A DNA stretch of 64,000 nucleotides from the NCBI RefSeq assembly GCF_036346615.1, contig NZ_CP107836.1, positions 5,704,001 through 5,768,000 of the forward strand, written 5' to 3'. The notes under the pieces were generated by a model. The model did no database searches. It was not told the origin of the DNA and saw only the letters and a list, made by a program, of their open reading frames with translations. Of this stretch, positions 33,904-42,083 are shown piece after piece (position 1 is the stretch's first letter; every line of letters starts with the position of its first letter). Position numbers and translations under genes: made by a program. Origin of the DNA: Streptomyces sp. NBC_00523. GTDB lineage: Bacteria > Actinomycetota > Actinomycetes > Streptomycetales > Streptomycetaceae.

Positions 33904-34263
33904 GTGACCGAACTCGACGTCCGGACCCTCCAGCGGCGGCTGGCCGCCTTCGCGGACGCGCGCGACTGGGGGCAGTACCACACCCCGAAGAACCTGGCCT
34001 CGGCGCTGAGCGTGGAGGCCGCCGAACTCCTGGAGATCTTCCAGTGGCTGACGCCCGAGCAGTCGGCGCGGGTCATGGAGGATCCGGAGCGGGCGCCCCG
34101 CGTTGCGGACGAGGTCGCGGACGTGCTCGCGTATCTCCTCCAGTTCTGCGGGGCGCTGGGTATCGACGTCCTCTCGGCACTCGCGGCCAAGATCGAACGG
34201 AATGAGTCGCGCTTTCCGGTCCCCGGATCAACGGGTGACCAAGATCGTCACTCTTCGGAGTGA
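33904..34263 (+). CDS. MazG-like nucleotide pyrophosphohydrolase
   Basis: This 119-residue all-alpha protein has MazG/dUTPase-like features. LASALSVEAAELLEIFQWLT carries the first ExxE metal site and VADEVADVLAYLLQFCGALG carries the second (ExxD). These coordinate Mg2+ for hydrolysis of nucleoside triphosphates to monophosphates, often aberrant (house-cleaning) or signal nucleotides. GTG 33904 lies just after AGGAGA. It is coupled to the SepF-like gene upstream. Confidence 0.88.
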   Translation: MTELDVRTLQRRLAAFADARDWGQYHTPKNLASALSVEAAELLEIFQWLTPEQSARVMEDPERAPRVADEVADVLAYLLQFCGALGIDVLSALAAKIERNESRFPVPGSTGDQDRHSSE

Positions 34264-34332
34264 TCGACTTGTTCACATTCGATTGAGTGTCCACAGATTT
34301 CCGAAATCCTCTGGCCTTTCGGTGCGACCGCC

Positions 34333-34347
34333 TTCACTGTGGGTAAT
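34333..34347. promoter_or_regulatory. Possible BldD-box-like sequence (TTCACTGTGGGTAAT)
   Basis: It matches the published BldD consensus (NTNACNCWGNGTNAN) at eight of nine fixed positions. It lies 63-77 bases before the next start codon in an unusually AT-rich gap (34264-34409) that also contains the dyad GATTTC-C-GAAATC (34296-34308). Confidence 0.3.
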
Positions 34348-34409
34348 GAACGTGGTGAGCGGGTTTTCCGCAGCGACGAGCAGGATTTCGCGTCGAACGG
34401 GGGCAGTCG

Positions 34410-34946
34410 ATGGAAGCGGAACGGCTGGTAGCGGTCATCAGGCAGGCGCTGGCGCAGAGCCGGGGCACACCGGACATCATCGCCGAGGCGTGGCAGGCGC
34501 AGGCCCTGGCCCAGGCGGTCGGCAGCCGGCTGGCCGCGGCCGGTCCCAAGGAGCTGCGGGCCGAGGCGGGCGCCCTCAGCGAGACCGGGGGCAGGAGCAG
34601 CGGCGCGCTGGACCACCCGGCGGCCCGCGCCGGAGTGGCCCGCGCGGCGCGGCTGACCGAGGTCGCCGATCCCCGCGCGGCCCTGACGGGCCTCGCCGCG
34701 CTGCTCGGGGAGGTCGGTATGGCCCTGGTCGGGGTGGCGTGCGAGACCGATGAGCAGAGCCTGTACTGGCAGTGCATGGAGGCGATCGACGCCGCCGACG
34801 AGTCCACGGACCGGGTCCATTCCATGCTCCGTCTCCTCGACGAGCGGGAGCGCGAACAGCGGGAGGACCTGGAGCGCGGCCGGGAACGGGACGGCCCGCA
34901 CGGGATACTGCGCGCATCGGTGGGCCCGGTGACCGGTATTCAGTGA
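34410..34946 (+). CDS. Conserved actinomycete helical protein (DUF6099-like)
   Basis: This 178-residue, largely alpha-helical cytoplasmic protein begins MEAERLVAVIRQALAQSRGT and continues IIAEAWQAQALAQAVGSRLA. It ends with a charged EREREQREDLERGRERD helix. I associate the start with the Streptomyces family DUF6099, from memory and without certainty. No catalytic motif is visible. ATG 34410 has a G-rich site upstream. It stands alone between the MazG-like gene and an oxidoreductase, and its promoter region holds a BldD-like box, so a developmental link is possible but unproven. Confidence 0.75.
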   Translation: MEAERLVAVIRQALAQSRGTPDIIAEAWQAQALAQAVGSRLAAAGPKELRAEAGALSETGGRSSGALDHPAARAGVARAARLTEVADPRAALTGLAALLGEVGMALVGVACETDEQSLYWQCMEAIDAADESTDRVHSMLRLLDEREREQREDLERGRERDGPHGILRASVGPVTGIQ

Positions 34947-35043
34947 GCGCTACGCCCGCCGGTGCGCCCTCCGAGGCCCGCGACTCCGTACGGACGGTGC
35001 CCCGGAGCAGGGCGCGCGGCGCGCGCGGGTGCAGGATGGAGGC

Positions 35044-35967
35044 ATGGATCTTCGCATCTTCACCGAGCCCCAGCAGGGCGCGAGCTACGACACCCTTCTC
35101 ACCGTCGCCAAGGCCACCGAGGACCTCGGCTTCGACGCCTTCTACCGGTCCGACCACTATCTGCGCATGGGGCAGGGCGACGGCCTGCCCGGCCCCACGG
35201 ACGCCTGGATCACGCTGGCCGGGCTGGCCCGCGAGACCAAGCGCATCCGCCTGGGCACGCTGATGACGGCGGGCACCTTCCGGCTCCCCGGCGTCCTCGC
35301 CATCCAGGTCGCGCAGGTCGACCAGATGTCCGGCGGCCGGGTCGAACTGGGCCTGGGGGCGGGCTGGTTCGAGGAGGAGCACAAGGCGTACGGCATCCCG
35401 TTCCCGAAGGAGAAGTTCGGCCGCCTGGAGGAGCAGCTGGCGATCGTCACGGGGCTGTGGGCGACCGAGGTCGGCAAGACGTTCAGCTACGACGGCACGT
35501 ACTACCAGCTGACGGACTCGCCCGCGCTGCCCAAGCCGGCGCAGGCCAAGGTGCCGGTGCTCATCGGCGGGCACGGGGCGAAGCGCACCCCGCGCCTCGC
35601 CGCCCAGTACGCGGACGAGTTCAACATCCCGTTCGCCTCGCTGGAGGACAGCGAGAAGCAGTTCGGCCGGGTCCGGGAGGCGGCCGAGGCGGCGGGCCGC
35701 AAGGCCGACGACCTGGTGTACTCCAACGCGCTGGTCGTCTGCGTCGGCCGGGACGACGCGGAGGTCGCGCGCCGGGCCGCCGTCATCGGCCGGGACGTGG
35801 CCGAGCTGAAGGCCAACGGGCTCGCGGGGTCGCCCGCCGAGGTGGTCGACAAGATCGGGAGGTACGCGGCGATCGGGGCTTCGCGGATCTACCTCCAGGT
35901 CCTCGACCTGGACGACCTGGACCACCTGGACCTGATCTCGTCCCAGGTCCAGTCCCAGCTGGGCTGA
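35044..35967 (+). CDS. LLM-class F420-dependent oxidoreductase
   Basis: This 307-residue luciferase-like (TIM barrel) oxidoreductase probably uses coenzyme F420. It begins MDLRIFTEPQQGASYDTLLT and continues ATEDLGFDAFYRSDHYL. The barrel core is intact: RIRLGTLMTAGTFRLPGVLA, QMSGGRVELGLGAGWFEEEH, and VPVLIGGHGAKRTPRLAAQY. The substrate is unknown. ATG 35044 is immediately preceded by GGAGG with only one base between, so a slightly upstream GTG (35029) may be the true start. The mmuM gene follows after 13 bases and is probably cotranscribed. Confidence 0.9.
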   Translation: MDLRIFTEPQQGASYDTLLTVAKATEDLGFDAFYRSDHYLRMGQGDGLPGPTDAWITLAGLARETKRIRLGTLMTAGTFRLPGVLAIQVAQVDQMSGGRVELGLGAGWFEEEHKAYGIPFPKEKFGRLEEQLAIVTGLWATEVGKTFSYDGTYYQLTDSPALPKPAQAKVPVLIGGHGAKRTPRLAAQYADEFNIPFASLEDSEKQFGRVREAAEAAGRKADDLVYSNALVVCVGRDDAEVARRAAVIGRDVAELKANGLAGSPAEVVDKIGRYAAIGASRIYLQVLDLDDLDHLDLISSQVQSQLG

Positions 35968-35980
35968 GAGCGGGGACGCG

Positions 35981-36928
35981 ATGACACCGGGGCCCGCCCG
36001 CCCGCTGGCCGCCGCGCTGGCCGAGGGCACGCTCGTCCTCGACGGCGGGCTCTCCAACCAGTTGGAGGCGCAGGGCTGCGATCTGTCCGACGCGCTCTGG
36101 TCCGCCCAGCTGCTCGCCGACGGACCCGGGCAGATCGAGGCCGCCCACACGGCGTACGTGCGGGCGGGGGTCCAGGTGCTCATCACGGCCAGTTATCAGG
36201 CGAGCCACGAGGGGTTCGCGCGGCGCGGGATCGGGCGGGACGAGGCGGACGGGCTCCTCGCCCGCAGCGTGGAGCTGGCCCGCCGGGCGGCCGGCACGGT
36301 GGACCGGGACGTCTGGGTGGCGGCGTCGGTCGGCCCGTACGGGGCGGTGACGGCGGACGGGGCGGAGTACCGGGGCCGCTACGGGCTCACCGCCGGGGAG
36401 CTGGAGCGCTTCCACCGCCCCCGCGTCGAGGCGCTGGCCGCCGCCGGGCCGGACGCGCTGGCCCTGGAGACGGTGCCGGACATGGACGAGGCGCGGGCGC
36501 TGCTGCGGGTGGTGGGGGACTACGGGCTGCCGGTGTGGCTCTCCTACACCGTGGCCGGGGACCGGACCCGGGCCGGACAGCCGCTGGACGAGGCGTTCGC
36601 CCTGGCCCGGGGGCACGACGAGGTGATCGCGGTCGGCGTCAACTGCTGCGACCCCGCCGACGCGGAGGCCGCCGCCCGGACGGCGGTCCGCGCGACCGGG
36701 AAGCCCGCCGTGGTCTACCCGAACAGCGGCGAGCGCTGGGACGCGGCGTCGGGCGCGTGGTCCGGTCCGGCCGCCTCGTTCACCCCGGCCCGGCGGGCGG
36801 CATGGGAGGAGGCGGGCGCCCGTCTCATCGGCGGCTGCTGCCGGGTGGGGCCGGAGACGGTCGCCGGGCTGGCGGCGGCGCGGAACGGAGCGACCGGGGG
36901 CAGGGCGGGGAGAGGGGGGCCGGGGTGA
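35981..36928 (+). CDS. mmuM: Homocysteine S-methyltransferase
   Basis: This 315-residue zinc enzyme methylates homocysteine to methionine using S-methylmethionine or SAM as donor. It begins with the family strand GTLVLDGGLSNQLEAQGCDL. The zinc cysteines are present in NCCDP (the ligand is one of Cys222/223) and GGCCR (Cys286 and Cys287). Its length fits MmuM. ATG 35981 is 13 bases after the stop of the F420-type oxidoreductase. No permease for S-methylmethionine is adjacent. The C-terminal 15 residues are Gly/Arg-rich filler, and the downstream gap contains GC-rich direct repeats. Confidence 0.92.
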   Translation: MTPGPARPLAAALAEGTLVLDGGLSNQLEAQGCDLSDALWSAQLLADGPGQIEAAHTAYVRAGVQVLITASYQASHEGFARRGIGRDEADGLLARSVELARRAAGTVDRDVWVAASVGPYGAVTADGAEYRGRYGLTAGELERFHRPRVEALAAAGPDALALETVPDMDEARALLRVVGDYGLPVWLSYTVAGDRTRAGQPLDEAFALARGHDEVIAVGVNCCDPADAEAAARTAVRATGKPAVVYPNSGERWDAASGAWSGPAASFTPARRAAWEEAGARLIGGCCRVGPETVAGLAAARNGATGGRAGRGGPG

Positions 36929-36962
36929 CACGGAGGGGGCTCGCGGGGGTGCCGGGCGGAGC

Positions 36963-36998
36963 GGCCCGCGCGGGGTCCGGCTCGGCCCGCGCGGGTCC
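36963..36998. repeat. GC-rich direct repeat between convergent mmuM and RCC1 genes
   Basis: Two near-identical copies of about 20 bases, each containing the palindrome CCCGCGCGGG (36965 and 36986), lie in the gap. They can fold and may serve as a terminator for either gene. Confidence 0.4.
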
Positions 36999-37039
36999 GG
37001 CCCGGGCAGCCGCGGCTCGCGGCCAGGTGGCCCGAGGGG

Positions 37040-37891
37040 TTACGGCAGGCGGATGCCGGACCAGGTGTAGACCTCGCACTGTCCGTCCGCGTTGTTCCCC
37101 GTGCCGACCACGGTGCCGTCGCTCCGCAGGCCGAGGGTGTGCGTCGAGCCCGCCGCCACGGCGACGATGTCGCGCCAGCCGCCGACCCCGCACTGCCCGT
37201 AGCTGTTGTCGCCCGCCGCGAGGACCCGTCCGGACGCCGTGACCCCGACGGTGTGGTGACTGCCCGCGTCCAGCGCCACCACGTCCTCCCACGCATCCAC
37301 CTCGCACGCCCCGGTCGCCCGGTCGCCGGTGGCCATGGCGCGCCCGTCGGTTCCGAGCCCGACGGTATGGAGGTAACCGGCCGAGACGGCGGCCAGCCCC
37401 TGCCACCCCTCCACGGCGCACTGCCCGCGCCGGTTGTTCCCCGTAGCCACCGCGGAACCGTCCGACCGGACGCCGACCGAGTGCCAGTCACCGCATGAGA
37501 GAGCGACCATCTCGCGCCAGGGCCCCACCTCGCACTGCCCTTCCGCGCCCCGGCCCGCCGCCACGACGCGGCCGTTCGCGAGCAGCCCGAGCGTGCGGCG
37601 CCACCCCGCCGCCACGGCCGTGACGCCCCGCCATCCGGAGACATCGCACTGCCCGTCGCCGTTCCAGCCGGTCGCCAGGACCGTGCCGTCCGAACGGAGC
37701 GCCACCGTATGGGATCTGCCTGTGTTCCTCGCGGTGTGGACGTTGCCCGCCGCGACCGAGACCACGCCGGTCCATCGCTCCACACGGCACTCGGCGGCGA
37801 GGCCGCTGCCCGCGGCGAGAACGGTGCCGTCGCGGCGCAGGCCGACCGAATGACGCCTTCCGGCGGTCAGCGCCGGCGCGTGCACGGACAT
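37040..37891 (-). CDS. RCC1-repeat beta-propeller protein
   Basis: This 283-residue protein is made of about seven repeats of roughly 38-40 residues. The pattern is VAAGxxHTVGLRSDGTVLATG followed by a short GQCxVxxW segment, which is the RCC1/BLIP-II seven-bladed propeller. There is no signal peptide or membrane segment, so it is cytoplasmic. ATG 37891 has GGAGG four bases upstream; longer frames reach into the hen1 gene on the other strand and are not real. It is divergent from the hen1-pnkp operon across 84 bases. Bacterial RCC1-like proteins are poorly understood; a binding or scaffold role is likely. Confidence 0.88.
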   Translation of the reverse strand: MSVHAPALTAGRRHSVGLRRDGTVLAAGSGLAAECRVERWTGVVSVAAGNVHTARNTGRSHTVALRSDGTVLATGWNGDGQCDVSGWRGVTAVAAGWRRTLGLLANGRVVAAGRGAEGQCEVGPWREMVALSCGDWHSVGVRSDGSAVATGNNRRGQCAVEGWQGLAAVSAGYLHTVGLGTDGRAMATGDRATGACEVDAWEDVVALDAGSHHTVGVTASGRVLAAGDNSYGQCGVGGWRDIVAVAAGSTHTLGLRSDGTVVGTGNNADGQCEVYTWSGIRLP

Positions 37892-37975
37892 GTCGCCTCC
37901 TGGGGGCTGGCGTGTGCTTCGAGGGAGACGGAAATTGCCTGGTGGGGGAGGGGCGGGCGGATCATACTCAAACGT

Positions 37976-39457
37976 GTGTTCTTGACGATCAGTACCACCG
38001 GCTCCCCGGAACGTCCCGCCACCGACCTCGGGTTTCTGCTGCACAAGCATCCCGAGCGGGCGCAGGCGTTCTCCACCTCCCATGGCACCGCGCACGTCTT
38101 CTATCCCGAGGCGTCCGCGGAGCGGTGCACGGCGGCTCTGCTGCTGGAGGTCGATCCCATCGCGCTGGTGCGCAAGGGGAAGGGCAAGGGCCGGGGCGGG
38201 GCGCCCGACGCCGCGCTCGCGCAGTACGTCAACGACCGCCCCTACGCGGCATCCTCGCTGCTGTCCGTCGCGATGAGCACCGTCTTCAAGTCCGCGCTGA
38301 GCGGTGCCTGCAAGGCGATGCCCGAGCGGGCGGCGGCCCCCATGGAGCTGCGGATCGAAGTGCCCGCCCTGCCGGCCCGTGGTGGTGCCGAGCTGGTGCG
38401 CAAGCTCTTCGGTCCGCTCGGATGGACGCGGGTGGAGGCGGAGGCCGTACCGCTGGACGAGACGTTCCCGGAGTGGGGCGACTCGCGGTACGTACGGCTG
38501 GTGCTCGAAGGCGAGCTGAGGCTCGCCGACGCGCTGCGCCAGCTGTACGTACTGCTGCCGGTGCTCGACGACGCCAAGCACTACTGGGTGGCGCCCGACG
38601 AGGTGGACAAGCTGCTGCGCGCGGGCGAGGGGTGGCTGGCGGAGCACCCCGAGCACAAGCTCATCACCAGCCGGTATCTGGCGCGGCGCTGGGGGCTCAC
38701 CCGGCAGGCGATGGAGCGGCTGGAGCTGGTGCGGCTCGCGGAGGCGGACGACCTCGACGTCGAGAGCGTCGACAACGCCGTGGACGAGGGCTCCGACACA
38801 GAGGAGCGGCCGGTGCCGCTCGCCGTGCACCGCCGCGACGCGATCCTCGCCGCGCTCACCGCCGCCGGGGCCGGCCGCGTGCTCGACCTGGGTTGCGGGC
38901 AGGGGCAGTTGGTGCAGGCGCTGCTGAAGGACCCGCGCTTCACGGAGATCGTCGGCCTCGACGTGTCCGTGCGCGCCCTGACGATCGCCTCGCGTCGGCT
39001 GAAGCTGGACCGGATGGGGGAGCGGCAGGCCGCCCGCGTGACCCTGCGCCAGGGCTCCCTGACCTACACGGACAAGCGGCTCCAGGGATACGACGCGGCG
39101 GTGCTCAGCGAGGTCATCGAGCACCTGGACCCGGAGCGGCTGCCCGCCCTGGAGTTCGCCGTGTTCGGCTCCGCGCGCCCCCGCACGGTGCTCGTCACCA
39201 CGCCCAACGTCGAGTACAACGTCCGCTGGGAGACCCTTCCGGCCGGCCACACCCGCCACGGCGACCACCGCTTCGAGTGGACCAGGGCCGAATTCCGGTC
39301 CTGGGCCGAGGCGGTGGCCGCACGGCACGGGTACGGCGTCGCGTACGTGCCCATCGGCCCGGACGACCCCGAGGTCGGCCCGCCCACCCAGATGGCCGTG
39401 TTCACGACGGGCACCGCCACCACCGACGAGACCCAGAAGGAGGCGAAAGCCGCATGA
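37976..39457 (+). CDS. hen1: 3'-terminal RNA ribose 2'-O-methyltransferase Hen1
   Basis: This 493-residue RNA repair enzyme methylates the 2'-OH of the 3'-terminal nucleotide at a break so that the repaired RNA resists recutting by the same toxin. The N-terminal half is the Hen1-N domain that activates Pnkp ligase: MFLTISTTGSPERPATDLGF, then HVFYPEASAERCTAALLLEV DP. The C-terminal methyltransferase has the SAM motif VLDLGCGQGQ (302-311) and the metal-binding E379-VI-E382-H383. The downstream histidine is in the RHGDHRFEWTR stretch. The start is GTG 37976; a CATACT box ends seven bases earlier and no ribosome site is seen, so the mRNA may be leaderless. It overlaps pnkp (ATGA). Confidence 0.95.
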   Translation: MFLTISTTGSPERPATDLGFLLHKHPERAQAFSTSHGTAHVFYPEASAERCTAALLLEVDPIALVRKGKGKGRGGAPDAALAQYVNDRPYAASSLLSVAMSTVFKSALSGACKAMPERAAAPMELRIEVPALPARGGAELVRKLFGPLGWTRVEAEAVPLDETFPEWGDSRYVRLVLEGELRLADALRQLYVLLPVLDDAKHYWVAPDEVDKLLRAGEGWLAEHPEHKLITSRYLARRWGLTRQAMERLELVRLAEADDLDVESVDNAVDEGSDTEERPVPLAVHRRDAILAALTAAGAGRVLDLGCGQGQLVQALLKDPRFTEIVGLDVSVRALTIASRRLKLDRMGERQAARVTLRQGSLTYTDKRLQGYDAAVLSEVIEHLDPERLPALEFAVFGSARPRTVLVTTPNVEYNVRWETLPAGHTRHGDHRFEWTRAEFRSWAEAVAARHGYGVAYVPIGPDDPEVGPPTQMAVFTTGTATTDETQKEAKAA

Positions 39458-42018
39458 CCACCCACGACAACGAGCGTGCCCCGCGCACCCTCCCCGTCAC
39501 CGACCTCTCCCTCGTCGTGCTCATCGGCGCCAGCGGGTCCGGCAAGTCCACCTTCGCGCGGCGGCACTTCAAGCCGACCGAGGTCATCTCCTCGGACTTC
39601 TGCCGGGGCCTCGTCGCCGACGACGAGAACGACCAGAGCGCCAGCAAGGACGCCTTCGACGTCCTGCACTACATCGCGGGCAAGCGCCTCGCCGCCGGCC
39701 GGCTGACCGTCGTGGACGCCACGAACGTGCAGCCGGAGGCCCGGCGCCAGCTCGTCCGGGTGGCCCGGGAGCACGACGTGCTGCCCATCGCCATCGTGCT
39801 CGACCTGCCCGAAGAGGTCTGCCTCGCCCGCAACGCGGCCCGCCCGGACCGCGCCGACATGCCCCGCCATGTCATCCAGCGCCACCGCCGCGAGCTGCGC
39901 CGCTCCCTGCGCGGCCTGGAGCGCGAGGGCTTCCGCAAGGTGCACATCCTGCACTCCGAGGACGAGGCCGACCGGGCCGAAGTGGTCCTGGAGCGCCGCT
40001 ACAACGACCTGCGCCACCTCACCGGACCGTTCGACGTCATCGGCGACATCCACGGCTGCCGCTCCGAGCTGGACACCCTCCTCGGCAAGCTGGGTTACGT
40101 GGACGGCGCCCACCCCGAGGGCCGCACCGCGGTCTTCGTCGGCGACCTGGTCGACCGCGGCCCCGACAGCCCCGGCGTCCTGCGCCGCGTGATGTCGATG
40201 GTGGCCGAGGGGAACGCGCTGTGCGTCCCCGGCAACCACGAGAACAAGCTCGGCCGCTACCTCAAGGGCCGCAAGGTCCAGCTCACCCACGGCCTCGCCG
40301 AGACCGTCGAGCAGCTGGAGCGGGAGGACGCGAAGGACCCCGACTTCCGCAAGCGGGTCGCGGAGTTCATCGACGGGCTCGTCAGCCACTACGTGCTGGA
40401 CGGCGGCCGGCTCGTCGTCTGCCACGCCGGGCTGCCCGAGAAGTACCACGGCCGCACCTCCGGCCGGGTCCGCTCGCACGCGCTGTACGGGGAGACCACC
40501 GGCGAGACCGACGAGTTCGGGCTGCCCGTGCGCTACCCGTGGGCCGAGGACTACCGGGGCAGCGCCGCCGTGGTCTACGGCCACACGCCCGTGCCCAACA
40601 CCTCGTGGATCAACAACACCATCTGCCTGGACACCGGTGCCGTCTTCGGCGGGAAGATGACCGCGCTGCGCTGGCCGGAGCGCGAGCTCGTCGACGTACC
40701 GGCGGAGCGGGTCTGGTACGAGCCCGTGAAGCCGCTGGAGACGGAGGCGCCCGGGGGCAGGGAGGGTCGGCCGCTGGACCTGGACGACGTGCAGGGCCGC
40801 CGGATCGTGGAGACCCGGCACATGGGCCGCCTCGCCGTCCGGGAGGAGAACGCGGCCGCCGCCCTGGAGGTGATGAGCCGGTTCGCGGTCGACCCCCGGC
40901 TGCTGCCCTACCTGCCGCCGACCATGGCGCCCACGGCCACCTCCCGTGAGGACGGCTACCTGGAGCACCCGGCCGAGGCGTTCGGCGAGTACCGGGCGGC
41001 CGGCGTGGCCAGGGTCGTGTGCGAGGAGAAGCACATGGGCTCCCGCGCCGTGGCCCTGGTCTGCAAGGACGCCGCCGCGGCCCGGGAGCGCTTCGGCACC
41101 GCGGACGGTGGGCCCACCGGCGCGCTGTACACCCGGACCGGGCGCCCGTTCCTGGACGACTCCGCGCTCACCGAGGCGGTGCTCGGGCGGCTGCGCGCGG
41201 CCGTGACCGCGGCCGGGCTCTGGGAGGAGTGGGGCACCGACTGGGTGCTGCTCGACGCCGAGCTGATGCCCTGGTCCCTGAAGGCGCGCGGCCTGCTCCG
41301 CTCGCAGTACGCGGCCGTGGGCGCCGCGTCCGGCGCGGTGTTCCCCGCCGCCACCGGGGCCCTCGCCGCGGCCGCCGCGCGCGGCGTCGACGTGGGCGCG
41401 CTCGCGGACCGCCAGCGGGAGCGGGCCGGGGACGCGGCGGCGTTCACGGAGGCGTACCGGCGCTACTGCTGGGGCACCGAGGGGCTGGACGGCGTGCGCC
41501 TCGCGCCGTTCCAGATCCTCGCCGTCCAGGGCCGCTCCCTCGCCTCCGTACCGCACGACGAGCAGCTGGCCTGGCTGGACCGGCTGGTCGAACACGACCC
41601 GACCGGGCTGCTCCAGGTCACCCGGCGGCTCGTCGTGGACACCGCCGACGAGGCGTCCGTCCGCGCGGGCACCGACTGGTGGCTGGAGATGACCGGCCGG
41701 GGCGGCGAGGGCATGGTCGTCAAGCCGCTCGGCGCGCTCGTCCGGGACGGCAAGGGCCGCCTGGTGCAGCCCGGCATCAAGGTGCGCGGCCGGGAGTACC
41801 TGCGGATCATCTACGGCCCCGAGTACACCCGCCCGGACAACCTGGACCGCCTGCGCGGCCGTTTCCTCGGCCACAAGCGCTCGCTGGCCCTGCGTGAGTA
41901 CGCCCTCGGCCTGGAGGCCCTGGACCGGCTCGCGGAGGGGGAGCCGCTGTGGCGGGTCCACGAAGCGGTGTTCGCCGTCCTGGCGTTGGAGTCCGAGCCG
42001 GTCGACCCCCGGCTCTAG
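39454..42018 (+). CDS. pnkp: Polynucleotide kinase-phosphatase-ligase Pnkp (RNA repair)
   Basis: This 854-residue three-domain end-healing and sealing enzyme has the kinase P-loop GASGSGKST (25-33). The metallophosphatase motifs are GDIHG (197-201), GDLVDRGPDS and GNHENK. The adenylyltransferase (ligase) domain has Lys526 in EEKHMGSR as nucleotidyl-acceptor, and GGEGMVVKP and IKVRGREYL as later ligase motifs. Together with Hen1 it repairs cleaved tRNAs. Hen1 and Pnkp form a heterotetramer in characterised bacteria. The ATG overlaps the hen1 stop, fitting equal production. The gene ends without an obvious hairpin, 65 bases before arcA. Confidence 0.96.
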   Translation: MTTHDNERAPRTLPVTDLSLVVLIGASGSGKSTFARRHFKPTEVISSDFCRGLVADDENDQSASKDAFDVLHYIAGKRLAAGRLTVVDATNVQPEARRQLVRVAREHDVLPIAIVLDLPEEVCLARNAARPDRADMPRHVIQRHRRELRRSLRGLEREGFRKVHILHSEDEADRAEVVLERRYNDLRHLTGPFDVIGDIHGCRSELDTLLGKLGYVDGAHPEGRTAVFVGDLVDRGPDSPGVLRRVMSMVAEGNALCVPGNHENKLGRYLKGRKVQLTHGLAETVEQLEREDAKDPDFRKRVAEFIDGLVSHYVLDGGRLVVCHAGLPEKYHGRTSGRVRSHALYGETTGETDEFGLPVRYPWAEDYRGSAAVVYGHTPVPNTSWINNTICLDTGAVFGGKMTALRWPERELVDVPAERVWYEPVKPLETEAPGGREGRPLDLDDVQGRRIVETRHMGRLAVREENAAAALEVMSRFAVDPRLLPYLPPTMAPTATSREDGYLEHPAEAFGEYRAAGVARVVCEEKHMGSRAVALVCKDAAAARERFGTADGGPTGALYTRTGRPFLDDSALTEAVLGRLRAAVTAAGLWEEWGTDWVLLDAELMPWSLKARGLLRSQYAAVGAASGAVFPAATGALAAAAARGVDVGALADRQRERAGDAAAFTEAYRRYCWGTEGLDGVRLAPFQILAVQGRSLASVPHDEQLAWLDRLVEHDPTGLLQVTRRLVVDTADEASVRAGTDWWLEMTGRGGEGMVVKPLGALVRDGKGRLVQPGIKVRGREYLRIIYGPEYTRPDNLDRLRGRFLGHKRSLALREYALGLEALDRLAEGEPLWRVHEAVFAVLALESEPVDPRL

Positions 42019-42083
42019 ACGCCTGACAGAACAGGCTGGCGATTCGCCGGGTGAACGGCGCGCCGCGCGGTGAGGATGTGGGC

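Noticed and set aside
39064..41961. A 965-codon open frame on the minus strand opposite pnkp
   Set aside because: In high-GC DNA, frames antisense to real genes stay open by chance. This one is Val/Gly/Arg-rich without domains, while the plus-strand frame has complete kinase, phosphatase and ligase motifs.
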